In this document: one piece after another, positions 35,589 to 46,784 of the stretch
How positions within the stretch are numbered: the first letter of the stretch is position 1
Layout of the letters: every line of letters starts with the position of its first letter
NCBI RefSeq assembly: GCF_032397745.1
Contig: NZ_CP135921.1
Span: 3,770,501 to 3,834,500 of the forward strand
Length of the DNA stretch: 64,000 bases
DNA from: Bradyrhizobium prioriisuperbiae
Lineage (GTDB): Bacteria > Pseudomonadota > Alphaproteobacteria > Rhizobiales > Xanthobacteraceae
Reading direction: 5' to 3'
Position numbers and translations under genes: made by a program
The notes under the pieces: generated by a model
Told to the model about the DNA's origin: nothing
The model's database searches: none
Seen by the model: only the letters and a program-made list of their open reading frames with translations

Positions 35589-36737
35589 GTGCATTCATTG
35601 GCCAACAGTCCGTTCTACACGGCGGAACATCTTGCTTTTCGCGAGGTGATGCGCCGGTTTGTCGAGCGCGAGATCGAGCCCCATGCGTTTCGCTGGGACG
35701 AAGCGGGGGAGTTCCCGCGCGAGCTTTATCTGAAGGCTGCGAACATAGGTCTGCTGGGCCTGGGTTTTCCCGAGGAGTTCGGCGGCGTCGCCTGTGATCA
35801 GTTCATGCGCATTGTCGCGTCGCAGGAGCTGGCGCGGGCTGGCTGCGGCGGCGTCAGCGCCAGCCTGATGAGCCACACCATCGGCGCGCCACCGATTGCG
35901 CGGGCCGCGCGCGCGGAGGTGAAGGCGCGGATGTTGCCGGAGATTCTGTCCGGTCGCAAGATTTCTGCACTCGCCATCACCGAGCCGGGCGGCGGGTCGG
36001 ACGTCGCCAATCTCCGTACCAAGGCGCGGCGGGACGGCGACCACTATATCGTCAGCGGTGAGAAGACCTTCATCACCTCGGGCATGCGGGCCGATTACAT
36101 CACGGTCGCGGTGCGCACCGGCGGCGAGGGCGCCGGCGGCGTCAGCCTGCTGCTGATCCCGGGCGATACGCCGGGTTTGTCGCGGACACCGCTGAAGAAG
36201 ATGGGCTGGTGGGCGTCGGATACCGCGTCCCTGCATTTCGACGACTGCCGCGTGCCGGCCGAGAATCTGATCGGCGAGGAAGGCGCGGGCTTCAAGATCA
36301 TCATGCAGAATTTCAACAGCGAGCGCATGGGTATGGCGGCCGGCTGCACCGGCTTCGCCCAGGTCTGTGTCGAAGAAGCGATCGCCTATGCCAAGGAGCG
36401 CCACACCTTCGGCAAGCCGATCGCGCATCACCAGGTGATCCGCCATAAGATCGTCGACATGGCGCAGAAGGTCGCGGCGACCCAGGCGATGCTGGAAATG
36501 CTGGCGTGGCGGCTGGAGCAGGGCGAAAATCCGGTGGCCGAGATCTGCATGATGAAGAACCAGGCCACCCAGACCATGGCGTTCTGCGCCTCCGAGGCGG
36601 TGCAGATTTTCGGCGGCGCCGGCTTCATGCGCGGCGTCAAGGTGGAGCGAATCTACCGCGAGGTGAAGGTCAATGCCATCGGCGGTGGCACCGAGGAGAT
36701 CATGAAGGATCTTGCCAGCCGCCAGATGGGGCTGTGA
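35589..36737 (+). CDS. acyl-CoA dehydrogenase (first of two)
   Basis: A 382-residue FAD enzyme that forms the alpha,beta double bond of an acyl-CoA. The three-domain layout is visible: an N-terminal helical part, the FAD region ALAITEPGGGSDVANLRTKA with KTFITSGMRADYITVAVRTG, and the C-terminal helical part with ERHTFGKPIAHHQ and a YREVKVNAIGGGTEEIM end. The start is a GTG at 35589 with a GGGG stretch nearby. It is the first gene of a rightward block that continues with a second dehydrogenase and a GST. Electrons would go to ETF. Confidence 0.9.
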   Translation: MHSLANSPFYTAEHLAFREVMRRFVEREIEPHAFRWDEAGEFPRELYLKAANIGLLGLGFPEEFGGVACDQFMRIVASQELARAGCGGVSASLMSHTIGAPPIARAARAEVKARMLPEILSGRKISALAITEPGGGSDVANLRTKARRDGDHYIVSGEKTFITSGMRADYITVAVRTGGEGAGGVSLLLIPGDTPGLSRTPLKKMGWWASDTASLHFDDCRVPAENLIGEEGAGFKIIMQNFNSERMGMAAGCTGFAQVCVEEAIAYAKERHTFGKPIAHHQVIRHKIVDMAQKVAATQAMLEMLAWRLEQGENPVAEICMMKNQATQTMAFCASEAVQIFGGAGFMRGVKVERIYREVKVNAIGGGTEEIMKDLASRQMGL

Positions 36738-36764
36738 GCCCGACATCATAATAGGAACCACAAG

Positions 36765-37937
36765 ATGCTGTTCTCCACCGAGCACGACGAGCCGCGCCGG
36801 ATTCTGCAGAAATTCATCGCCAACGAGATCAATCCGTTCGTGGATGAATGGGAGAGGGCCGGTATTTTCCCGGCCCATGCTCTGTTCAAGAAACTCGGCG
36901 CACTCGGTTTTCTCGGCCTCAACAAGCCGGTGGAATTCGGTGGCCAGGGGCTCGACTACAGTTTTGCGCTGATGATGGCGGAGGAACTTGGCGCCATCCG
37001 TTGCGGCGGGGTGCCGATGGCGATCGGGGTGCAGACCGATATGGCGACACCGGCGCTGGCGCGGTTCGGCTCCGATGATGTCAGGCGCGAGTTCCTGGCG
37101 CCCGCGGTGTCCGGCGATGCGGTGGCCTGTATCGGCGTCTCCGAGCTCGGTGCCGGTTCGGACGTGTCGGGGATCAAGACCAATGCCCGCTCCGATGGCG
37201 ACGATTATGTCATTGACGGCGGCAAGATGTGGATCACCAACGGCACGCAGGCCGACTGGATTTGTCTTTTGGCCAACACCGGCGATGGCCCCAAGCATCG
37301 CAACAAGTCGCTGATCTGCGTGCCCATGACAAGCAAGGGCGTCACCATCGCCCGCAAGCTGGACAAACTGGGCATGCATTCCTCGGATACCGCACAGATT
37401 CATTTCGATGGCGTGCGCGTGCCCAAGCGCAACCGGATCGGCGAGGAAGGCCACGGCTTCACCTATCAGATGATCCAGTTCCAGGAGGAGCGGCTGTGGG
37501 GCGCGGCCGCCTGCCTCAAGGCGCACGAGGTCATCATCGAGGAGACCATCGCCTATACGCGGGATCGCAAGGCGTTCGGGCAGAGCATCCTCGACAACCA
37601 GACCGTGCACTTCAAGCTGGCGGAGATGCAGACCGAGGTGGAATTGCTGCGCTCGCTGGTCTATCGCGCCGGCGAAGCCCTGGTCGCGGGCGAAGATGTG
37701 ACCCGGCTTGCGACCATGGCAAAGTTGAAGGCGGGGCGGCTGGGGCGGCAGCTCACCGATGCCTGCTTGCAATATTGGGGCGGCATGGGCTTCATGAATG
37801 AGACATTGGTCAGCCGTGCCTATCGCGACAGCCGTCTCGCTTCCATCGGCGGCGGCGCCGACGAGGTAATGCTGATGGTGCTGTGCAAGATGATGGGCAC
37901 ACTGCCGGGACTGCAGAAGAGCGATACCTCCAGATGA
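36765..37937 (+). CDS. acyl-CoA dehydrogenase (second), citronellyl-CoA-dehydrogenase-like
   Basis: A 390-residue acyl-CoA dehydrogenase 27 bp after the first. FAD-binding segments ACIGVSELGAGSDVSGIKTN and DGGKMWITNGTQADWICLL are intact; the C-terminal end has SRAYRDSRLASIGGGADEVM, a form reported in my memory for the AtuD-like group of acyclic terpene breakdown. Two dehydrogenases side by side may form a heteromer or act on successive intermediates. The stop overlaps the GST start as ATGA. Confidence 0.88.
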   Translation: MLFSTEHDEPRRILQKFIANEINPFVDEWERAGIFPAHALFKKLGALGFLGLNKPVEFGGQGLDYSFALMMAEELGAIRCGGVPMAIGVQTDMATPALARFGSDDVRREFLAPAVSGDAVACIGVSELGAGSDVSGIKTNARSDGDDYVIDGGKMWITNGTQADWICLLANTGDGPKHRNKSLICVPMTSKGVTIARKLDKLGMHSSDTAQIHFDGVRVPKRNRIGEEGHGFTYQMIQFQEERLWGAAACLKAHEVIIEETIAYTRDRKAFGQSILDNQTVHFKLAEMQTEVELLRSLVYRAGEALVAGEDVTRLATMAKLKAGRLGRQLTDACLQYWGGMGFMNETLVSRAYRDSRLASIGGGADEVMLMVLCKMMGTLPGLQKSDTSR

Positions 37938-38587
37938 TCACACTCTATCACTGCGCGGCTGCGCGCTCGTTCCGTCCACTCTGGACCCTGGAGGAGCTCG
38001 GGCTGCCCTACGAGCTGAAGATGCTGCCGTTCCCGCCGCGGGTGCTGGCCAAGGAGTATCTCGGCCTCAATCCGCTCGGGACCATCCCGCTGATGCTCGA
38101 TGGCGACACGCGGATGACGGAGTCAGCCGGTATCTGCCAATACCTCGTGACCAAATACGGGCCGACGCCGCTTGCCATCACGCCGGAGGAGCCGGGTTAC
38201 GGCGCGTTCATCAATTTCCTGCATTTCGGCGAGGCGACGCTGACATTTCCACAGACGCTGGTGCTGCGTTACACTCAGCTCGAGCCCGAGGAGCGTCGCA
38301 ATCCCCAGGTCGCGGCCGACTACGCCAAATGGTTTTTCGGTCGGCTGCGCGCGATCGAAGCTCTTACGAGCGAGCAGGAATTCCTGTGCGGCGGCCGTTT
38401 TACCGCCGCTGATGTCTCTGTCGGTTATGCCCTGTTGCTGGCGACACGGATCGGGATCGCCAAGGATTTCGGCCCGGCGGTGAGGTCCTATTGGGAGCGG
38501 TTGCGGCAGCGCGATGGATATCTGCGCGCGGTGGCGGCGGAGCGGCTGGCCGGCGAACAGCAGAACGTTGCGCCGCGCACACCCTGA
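37934..38587 (+). CDS. glutathione S-transferase-like protein
   Basis: A 217-residue two-domain GST: a thioredoxin-like N-terminus (MITLYHCAAARSFRPLWTLE) with a Ser in the catalytic region, LNPLGTIPLMLDGDTRMTES for glutathione contact, then the all-helical domain. ATGA overlap with the acyl-CoA dehydrogenase shows co-transcription. Its role in the cluster may be detoxification of a reactive enoyl or epoxide intermediate; this is inference. Confidence 0.85.
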   Translation: MITLYHCAAARSFRPLWTLEELGLPYELKMLPFPPRVLAKEYLGLNPLGTIPLMLDGDTRMTESAGICQYLVTKYGPTPLAITPEEPGYGAFINFLHFGEATLTFPQTLVLRYTQLEPEERRNPQVAADYAKWFFGRLRAIEALTSEQEFLCGGRFTAADVSVGYALLLATRIGIAKDFGPAVRSYWERLRQRDGYLRAVAAERLAGEQQNVAPRTP

Positions 38588-38652
38588 GATGCCGATGACC
38601 GGCTGAAATCGTTCAACTCTTTTCGATTTCCCGCGCGGCGGTATTCCGCGGG

Positions 38653-38750
38653 AGAGCTTCCGTTCCGATAGAATCGGAACCGAAGCTCTAGATTCTTGTT
38701 TTGACGCGTTTTCTTGACGCGAACCGGTGTCCACTTCGCTGGAAAACGCT
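38653..38750. repeat. intergenic palindromic repeat, Bradyrhizobiaceae type
   Basis: It begins with a 37-nt hairpin (38653-38669 with 38673-38689, one mismatch, AGA loop), then a T-rich stretch, and TTGACGCG repeated at 38701-38708 and 38714-38721. From memory this pattern (hairpin plus a GAACCGGTGTCCACTTCGCT tail) occurs in many copies in Bradyrhizobium and relatives. It may also act as the terminator of the upstream operon. Confidence 0.6.
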
Positions 38751-38862
38751 TCAATTCGCGCCTCCCGCTCCCCATGACAAGGAGCTCCGTTGGTGTATGC
38801 TCGCGCCGCCCCGCAAGAGGGCGACGCGGCGACAGCCCAAAATGCCCCGGGAGGGACAACGA

Positions 38863-39693
38863 ATGAAGCATGAGCGCCGCGATTCCAATCGTGATTTCGA
38901 TCATGGTTCCGGCCACTTGATGCTGATCAGCCCGGAGCGGGTGTTCTATGCCGGGCTGCTGGGCCGGCCGCGCGGCCGCACCACCGGCTCGCTCATGATT
39001 TATGTCAGCATCGAAGGCCGACTGAAGCTGACACAGAATGGCCGCTGCGACGAAGGCCTCACCATCGCGACCGTACGGCCCAATGTGCCCCATACCATCG
39101 AAAGCGAGTTCCGCTCGGTCATCAACGTGACCATCGAACCCGAAACCGTCACGCCAGCCGCGCTGGAGCAATTGATACAGCGGGTGAGCGATGATGGGCC
39201 GACGCTGGTCGAGCGGATTCGCGGGGCCTATCACCAATGGCGGCTGGAGAAGCGCCGCGGCGGCTTCACCACCCAGGAGTTCGACAGCATCCTGCTCGGC
39301 GAGGTTTTGCCGCGCCGGCCGCTCGATGCACGCATTGTCGCGGCGATCGCGCGCTTGAACGTGTTCTCCGGGCCGGCGGTGACCGCGGCGGACTGCGCCG
39401 ACGCCATCAACCTGTCGCAATCGCGCTTCCTGCATCTGTTCAAGCAGGAGACCGGGATCTCGTTTCGCGCCTACCGCGCCCACAAGCGGGCGCGCCACCT
39501 GCTGCACTTCGTCAATGACGACATCAATCTCGCCCACTTGGCCCAGGACATCGGTTATCCGGATTCGACCCACTTCTGTCATTCGATCCGGCGCTTCTAC
39601 GGGCTGAAGCCCCGCGCCATTTTTTCCGGATCGCGCGATCTGCGGATCTACCGCAGCGATGCCTCCGATGGCGCGCAACTGGTGACGGCGTAA
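38863..39693 (+). CDS. AraC-family transcriptional regulator
   Basis: About 276 residues from the ATG at 38863, with GGAGGG 8 nt upstream; the frame is open further upstream across the repeat. The C-terminus holds the two AraC helix-turn-helix motifs: INLSQSRFLHLFKQETGISF and NLAHLAQDIGYPDSTHFCHS followed by IRRFYGLKPR. The N-terminal part, with LMIYVSIEGRLKLTQNG, may be a ligand-binding domain. It sits between the dehydrogenases and the BKACE gene and is the obvious candidate to control the cluster. Confidence 0.88.
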   Translation: MKHERRDSNRDFDHGSGHLMLISPERVFYAGLLGRPRGRTTGSLMIYVSIEGRLKLTQNGRCDEGLTIATVRPNVPHTIESEFRSVINVTIEPETVTPAALEQLIQRVSDDGPTLVERIRGAYHQWRLEKRRGGFTTQEFDSILLGEVLPRRPLDARIVAAIARLNVFSGPAVTAADCADAINLSQSRFLHLFKQETGISFRAYRAHKRARHLLHFVNDDINLAHLAQDIGYPDSTHFCHSIRRFYGLKPRAIFSGSRDLRIYRSDASDGAQLVTA

Positions 39694-39786
39694 GCCGTTG
39701 CTCGCGGGCGAATAGCCAGTCAGCGCAAGAGTTTCGCTGTCCCGGTCCCCATCATGCGGGCGTTGCAGCATGGGGATAAAACAAGC

Positions 39787-40653
39787 ATGGCCGACAAGGC
39801 GGTGATCACCTGCGCGCTGAATGGCGTGCTGACCGACCCGAAACAGCATCACGTTCCGGTGACGCCGGAGCAGATGGCGCGCGAAGCGAGGGCCGCGTTC
39901 GATGCCGGCGCCAGCGTTATGCACATTCACTTGCGGCAGCAGGCGCCGGACAAGGGGCATCTGCCGTCGTGGGATGTCGAAGTGTCCCGCGAAGTCCAGC
40001 AGGCGATCCGCGAGGCCTGTCCCGGCGTCATCATCAACCACACCACCGGCGTGGTCGGCCCCGATTATGCCGGCGCGCTGGATTGCGTGCGCCAGACCAA
40101 ACCGGAAATGGCCGCCTGCAATGCCGGCTCGCTGAATTACCTGAAGGTCAAGGCCGACAACACCTGGGCCTGGCCACCGCATCTGTTCGACAACCGGATC
40201 GAGAAGATCCAGGATTATCTCGATGTGATGAAAGCGGCCGGCACGCTGCCCGAATTCGAGTGCTTCGATGTCGGCATCGTGCGCAGCGTCGGCATGTACC
40301 GCCAGACCGGCATGTATTCGGGGCCGCTCGAATACAACTTCGTGATGGGCGTGGCCTCGGGCATGCCGGCGGATCCGGATCTGTTGCCGATCCTTTTGAA
40401 GCTGAAGGCCCCCGACGCCAACTGGCAGGTGACGGCGATCGGTCGCGCCGAGATCTGGCCGCTGCATCTGCGCTGCGCCGAACTCGGTGGTCACCTGCGC
40501 ACCGGCCTGGAAGATACTTTCTACCGGCCCGACGGCAGCAAGGTGACGTCGAACGGGCAGTTGATCGAGAGCATCGCCGCCTGCGCCCGCAAGGCGGGGC
40601 GTGAGATCGCCAGCCCCACTGAGGCCAAAGCCATCTTCGGCATCAGGCACTGA
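39787..40653 (+). CDS. beta-keto acid cleavage enzyme (BKACE/DUF849 family)
   Basis: A 288-residue TIM-barrel protein of the BKACE family. The zinc ligands H46 and H48 are in MHIHLRQQ, and the family segments VIINHTTGVVGPDY, EFECFDVGIVRSVG and HLRTGLEDTFYRPDG are present. The family uses acetyl-CoA to cleave a beta-keto acid into acetoacetate and a shorter acyl-CoA. The specific substrate here is unknown. It stands at the head of the CoA ligase/carboxylase/hydratase genes. Confidence 0.87.
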   Translation: MADKAVITCALNGVLTDPKQHHVPVTPEQMAREARAAFDAGASVMHIHLRQQAPDKGHLPSWDVEVSREVQQAIREACPGVIINHTTGVVGPDYAGALDCVRQTKPEMAACNAGSLNYLKVKADNTWAWPPHLFDNRIEKIQDYLDVMKAAGTLPEFECFDVGIVRSVGMYRQTGMYSGPLEYNFVMGVASGMPADPDLLPILLKLKAPDANWQVTAIGRAEIWPLHLRCAELGGHLRTGLEDTFYRPDGSKVTSNGQLIESIAACARKAGREIASPTEAKAIFGIRH

Positions 40654-40698
40654 TCGCGGGCGGGACGGCTGAATCAATTGCCGCTTTCTGGAGGGTAC

Positions 40699-42297
40699 AT
40701 GACGGATCTGACTGCCACCGGCGGCGTCCCCGGGCCCGGCCGGATCGGACGGGTTGCTATCGGCGATCTGCTGCGCCGCGCGGCGCGGCGATTTCCCGAT
40801 CGCACCGCGCTGACCGATGGTGTGAAACAAATCACCTTCACCGAGATCGAACGCGACGCCAATCGCTTCGCCAACTACCTGGTTGCCCGCGGGCTGAAGC
40901 CCGGCGACAAGATTTCGACCATCTGCAACAATTCCGTGGAGATGGTCAAAGCGCTGTTCGGCATCCATCGCGCCGGCCTCGTCTGGGTGCCCATCAACAC
41001 CATGCTCGGCCCCGACGACATGGACTACATCATCGATCATGCAGGCGTCTGCTTTGCGCTGATCGACGACAACCTGCATGCACAGCCGGAGCGGCGGGCT
41101 GCGCTTGAGAAGCGCAAGGTCGAGCTGATCGCGGTCGATCTCACCGGCAAGGCCAAGGCGGCCGGTCTCGAAAGTTTCAACGATCTGATAGTCGGGCAGT
41201 CTGACATCGAGCCCGAGATCGCCTTCGACGATCATGACCTGGCGATGATCATCTACACCTCCGGCACCACCTCGCGGCCGAAGGGCGCGATGCACTGCCA
41301 TCTCGCGGTGGTGATGGCGGTCATGAGCAACGCCATCGAAATGGGCCTCGGCCGCAACGACGGCATCACCGGGCAGTTCCCGCTGTTTCACTGCGCCGGC
41401 CATGTGCTGCTGCTGAGTTATCTCTCGGTTGGCGGCAAGATGGCACTGATGCGCGGCTTCGATCCGGTGGTGGCGATGGAGGCCATCGCCCGCGACAAGC
41501 TCACCGTGTTTGTCGGGCTGTCGCTGATGTACCAGGCAATCCTCGATCATCCGCGCCGCAAGGAGTTCGACCTGACGTCGCTGCGGGCCTGCATCTACAC
41601 TATGGCGCCGATGGGCCGGCCGCTGCTGGAGCGCGCCATCGCCGAACTCTGTCCCAATTTCGTGTTGACCAGTGGGCAGACCGAAATGTATCCGGCCACC
41701 ACCATGTCGCAGCCGGACCGGCAACTGGAGCGGTTCGGCAACTACTGGGGCGAGTCGCTCATCGTCAACGAAACCGCGATCATGGACGACGATGGCAATC
41801 TCCTGCCGCCGGGCCAGATCGGCGAGCTGGTACACCGCGGCCCCAACGTCATGCTCGGTTATTACAAGGATCCCGGCGCCACCGAAGCCGCGCGAAAATT
41901 CGGCTGGCATCACACCGGCGATCTCGCGCTGATCGACGCCCATGGCGAGGTGCTGTTCATCGACCGCAAGAAGGACATGATCAAGTCCGGCGGCGAGAAC
42001 GTCGCATCGGTGCAGATCGAGGAGACGCTGCTGGCGCATCCGGCGGTGGCCAATGCCGCCGTGGTCGGCCTGCCGCATCCGCAATGGGGCGAAGCGGTCT
42101 CGGCCTTCGTCAAGCTGAAGCCGGGGGTGCAAGCGAGCGAAACCGAGATATCAGAGCACTGCCGTAAGACACTCGGCGGCTTCCAGGTGCCGAAGCTGGT
42201 GCGGATTCTCGACGAGATGCCGATGACGGCAACCGGCAAGCTGCGCAAGGTCGACCTGCGCAACCGCTATGTCGACCATTTCGGCACGCAAGGATGA
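40699..42297 (+). CDS. acyl-CoA ligase (AMP-forming)
   Basis: A 532-residue adenylate-forming enzyme. The ATG at 40699 follows GGAGGG. The phosphate-binding segment IIYTSGTTSRPKGAMHCH (near 185), the middle motif SGQTEMYPATTM, the adenylation segment HHTGDLALIDAHGEVLFIDR and the C-terminal catalytic Lys in the TATGKLRKVDL motif are intact. It activates a carboxylic acid to its CoA ester, the likely entry step of the cluster. The chain length or type of acid is unknown. Confidence 0.9.
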   Translation: MTDLTATGGVPGPGRIGRVAIGDLLRRAARRFPDRTALTDGVKQITFTEIERDANRFANYLVARGLKPGDKISTICNNSVEMVKALFGIHRAGLVWVPINTMLGPDDMDYIIDHAGVCFALIDDNLHAQPERRAALEKRKVELIAVDLTGKAKAAGLESFNDLIVGQSDIEPEIAFDDHDLAMIIYTSGTTSRPKGAMHCHLAVVMAVMSNAIEMGLGRNDGITGQFPLFHCAGHVLLLSYLSVGGKMALMRGFDPVVAMEAIARDKLTVFVGLSLMYQAILDHPRRKEFDLTSLRACIYTMAPMGRPLLERAIAELCPNFVLTSGQTEMYPATTMSQPDRQLERFGNYWGESLIVNETAIMDDDGNLLPPGQIGELVHRGPNVMLGYYKDPGATEAARKFGWHHTGDLALIDAHGEVLFIDRKKDMIKSGGENVASVQIEETLLAHPAVANAAVVGLPHPQWGEAVSAFVKLKPGVQASETEISEHCRKTLGGFQVPKLVRILDEMPMTATGKLRKVDLRNRYVDHFGTQG

Positions 42298-42307
42298 TGC
42301 AGCAGCC

Positions 42308-43923
42308 ATGGCCCTGATCGACAACACCATCGCGCCGAGCGGCGCGGCTTTTCAGGCCAATCGGGCCGGCATGCTGGCGCTGATCGACCGCATGCGGTCG
42401 CTGGAGGAGCGGGCACGCGCGGCGTCGGCGGCGGCGAAGGAACGTTTCCACAAACGCAGCCAGTTGCTGCCGCGCGAGCGCGTTGCGCTTCTGCTTGATC
42501 CGGATACACCGTTCATCGAGCTGTCGACCCTCGCCGGCTACATGTTCGATGTACCCGATGCCGACAAGAGTATTCCCGGCTGCGGCCTGATCGCCGGCAT
42601 CGGCTTTGTGTCCGGCGTGCGCTGCATGGTCAGCGCCAGCGATTCCGGCATCGATGCCGGCGCGCTGCAGCCGATGGGGCTCGACAAGCAGTTGCGGGTG
42701 CAGGAGCTCGCACTGGAAAACAAGCTGCCGCTGGTGCAACTGGTGGAAAGCGCCGGCGCTAATCTCCTGCGCTATCGCGTCGAGGACTTTGTCCGCGGCG
42801 GCAACATCTTTCGCAATCTCGCCCGATTGTCAGCCGCCGGGCTGCCGGTGGTCACCGTGACCCATGGCTCGTCGACCGCGGGTGGCGCCTACCAGACCGG
42901 CCTGTCGGACTATATCGTGATGGTGCGCGGCCGCACCCGGGCGTTTCTCGCCGGGCCGCCGCTGCTGAAGGCGGCCACCGGCGAAATCGCCACCGAAGAG
43001 GAGCTCGGCGGCGCCGAGATGCACACCAGCATTTCCGGCCTCGGCGATTATCTCGCCGGAGACGACCGCGATGCGCTGCGTATCGCCCGTGACATCATGG
43101 CCGGCCTTGCCTGGGATCGCCCGTCGCGCGACGGCGATACCGTCTTCGTGCCGCCGCGCTACGATCCGGAGGAACTGCTCGGCATCATGCCGATGGATCA
43201 CAAGCGTCCGGTCGACATGCGCCAGGCCATTGCGCGGTTTGTTGACGGCTCCGACTTCATCGAGTTCGGCGCCGATTACGGTCCGGCCACGGTATGCGGT
43301 CATGCCAAGATCGAGGGACATCCGGTCGGCATCATCACCAACAACGGGCCACTCGATCCCGCCGGCGCCAACAAGGCGACGCATTTCATCCAGGCCTGCT
43401 GCCAGTCGCGCACGCCGCTGCTCTATCTCAATAATACCACCGGCTACATGGTCGGCCGCGCCTATGAGGAGGCCGGCATGATCAAGCACGGCTCGAAGAT
43501 GATCCAGGCGGTGACCAGCGCCACGGTGCCGCAGATCACGCTGTATTGCGGCGCCTCGTTCGGCGCGGGCAATTACGGCATGTGCGGCCGCGGCTTCCAT
43601 CCGCGGTTCTGTTTCTCCTGGCCCAACGCCAAGACGGCGGTGATGGGCGGCGAGCAGGCGGCGGAAACCATGGCCATCGTCACCGAGGCGGCGGCCGCGC
43701 GCAAGGGCAAGCCGGTGGAGCGCGAGCAGCTCGATAAGATGAAGGCGAAGATCACTGCGGTGTTCGATGGCCAGATGGATGTGTTCGCCACCAGTGCACG
43801 GGTGCTTGACGACGGCGTGATCGATCCGCGCGATACCCGTGCGGTGCTGGCAGAAGTGCTGGCGATCTGCCGCGAAGCGGAGCGGCGCAACCCGCAGCCG
43901 ATGCAGTTCTCGGTTGCGCGGCC

Positions 43924-43927
<4 letters not shown>
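42308..43927 (+). CDS. acyl-CoA carboxylase carboxyltransferase (beta) subunit
   Basis: A 539-residue carboxyltransferase of the methylcrotonyl-/geranyl-CoA carboxylase beta type. Both halves of the crotonase-like fold are visible: VTHGSSTAGGAYQTGLSDYI and YNNTT-like LYLNNTTGYMVGRAYEEAGM, KHGSKMIQAVTSATVPQITL, and the C-terminal MGGEQAAETM. The length fits MCC beta subunits. It transfers CO2 from biotin to an acyl-CoA. Its stop overlaps the alpha-subunit start. Confidence 0.9.
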
Positions 43928-45933
<2,006 letters not shown>

Positions 45934-45943
45934 GAGGCGCACA

Positions 45944-46723
45944 ATGAGCGACAGCACAGCCGTTCTGCACGACAAGCGCGGACCTGCGTTCTGGATCACT
46001 ATCAACCGGCCGGACAAGCGGAATGCGCTCAATGCGGATGTGATCGCCGGGATCAAGGCCGGTTATCACAAGGCCCACAACGATCCCGATATCCGTGTGA
46101 TCGTGCTCACCGGTGCTGGCGACAAGGCGTTTTGCGCCGGTGCCGATCTTCAGCCTGGAAAATCCTTCACCTTCGATTTTGCCAAACCGAATGTGGATTA
46201 TGCCGACATGCTGCGGCTGGCGCAGGGCGCTACCAAGCCAAGCATCGCCCGGGTCAATGGTGCCTGCATGGCGGGTGGCATGGGGCTGCTCGCCATGACC
46301 GACATGGCGGTTGCCGCCGATCATGTCGCGTTCGGCCTGCCGGAGGTCAAGGTCGGCGTGTTTCCCATGCAGGTGATGAGCCTGCTGCAGGCGATTGCGC
46401 CACTGCGCCTGATCAATGAATGGAGCCTCACCGGCGAGCCGTTCGACGCCCATGCCGCAAAAGATGCGGGCCTTCTGAATTACGTGGTGCCGGCGGCCGA
46501 GCTCGACGCCAAGGTGGACTGGCTGGTCGGGCGCATCAGTGACAAGTCGCCGACCGCGATCCGCCGCGGCAAATACGCCATGCGCGCCATTGCGTCGATG
46601 TCATTTGACGAAGCCATTGCCTTTACCGAAAGCCAGATCGCGTTGTTGGCAATGACCGAGGATGCCAGGGAAGGCCTGGCGTCGTTCGCCGAAAAGCGCA
46701 AACCCTCCTGGCCGGGCAAATAG
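45944..46723 (+). CDS. enoyl-CoA hydratase/isomerase, methylglutaconyl-CoA-hydratase-like
   Basis: A 259-residue crotonase-fold protein. CoA-binding DKAFCAGADLQPG and the oxyanion segment NGACMAGGMGLLAMTDMAVA are present. The first catalytic Glu of classical hydratases is replaced (Gly in that segment), while the second, in FGLPEVKVG, is kept; this replacement is common in methylglutaconyl-CoA hydratases. The gene lies 10 bp after the carboxylase alpha gene and probably hydrates the carboxylated enoyl-CoA. Confidence 0.85.
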   Translation: MSDSTAVLHDKRGPAFWITINRPDKRNALNADVIAGIKAGYHKAHNDPDIRVIVLTGAGDKAFCAGADLQPGKSFTFDFAKPNVDYADMLRLAQGATKPSIARVNGACMAGGMGLLAMTDMAVAADHVAFGLPEVKVGVFPMQVMSLLQAIAPLRLINEWSLTGEPFDAHAAKDAGLLNYVVPAAELDAKVDWLVGRISDKSPTAIRRGKYAMRAIASMSFDEAIAFTESQIALLAMTEDAREGLASFAEKRKPSWPGK

Positions 46724-46784
46724 GCGGATTGCTCAGGGGATGTCGTCGCGATATCACGACCGGCCGTCACATTCGGGGATCGTC

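Noticed and set aside
38488..42132. Minus-strand open frame of 1214 codons opposite the AraC, BKACE and CoA-ligase genes
   Set aside because: It is an antisense shadow of well-supported genes in GC-rich DNA; its translation is rich in Arg, His, Gly and Gln and has no domain.
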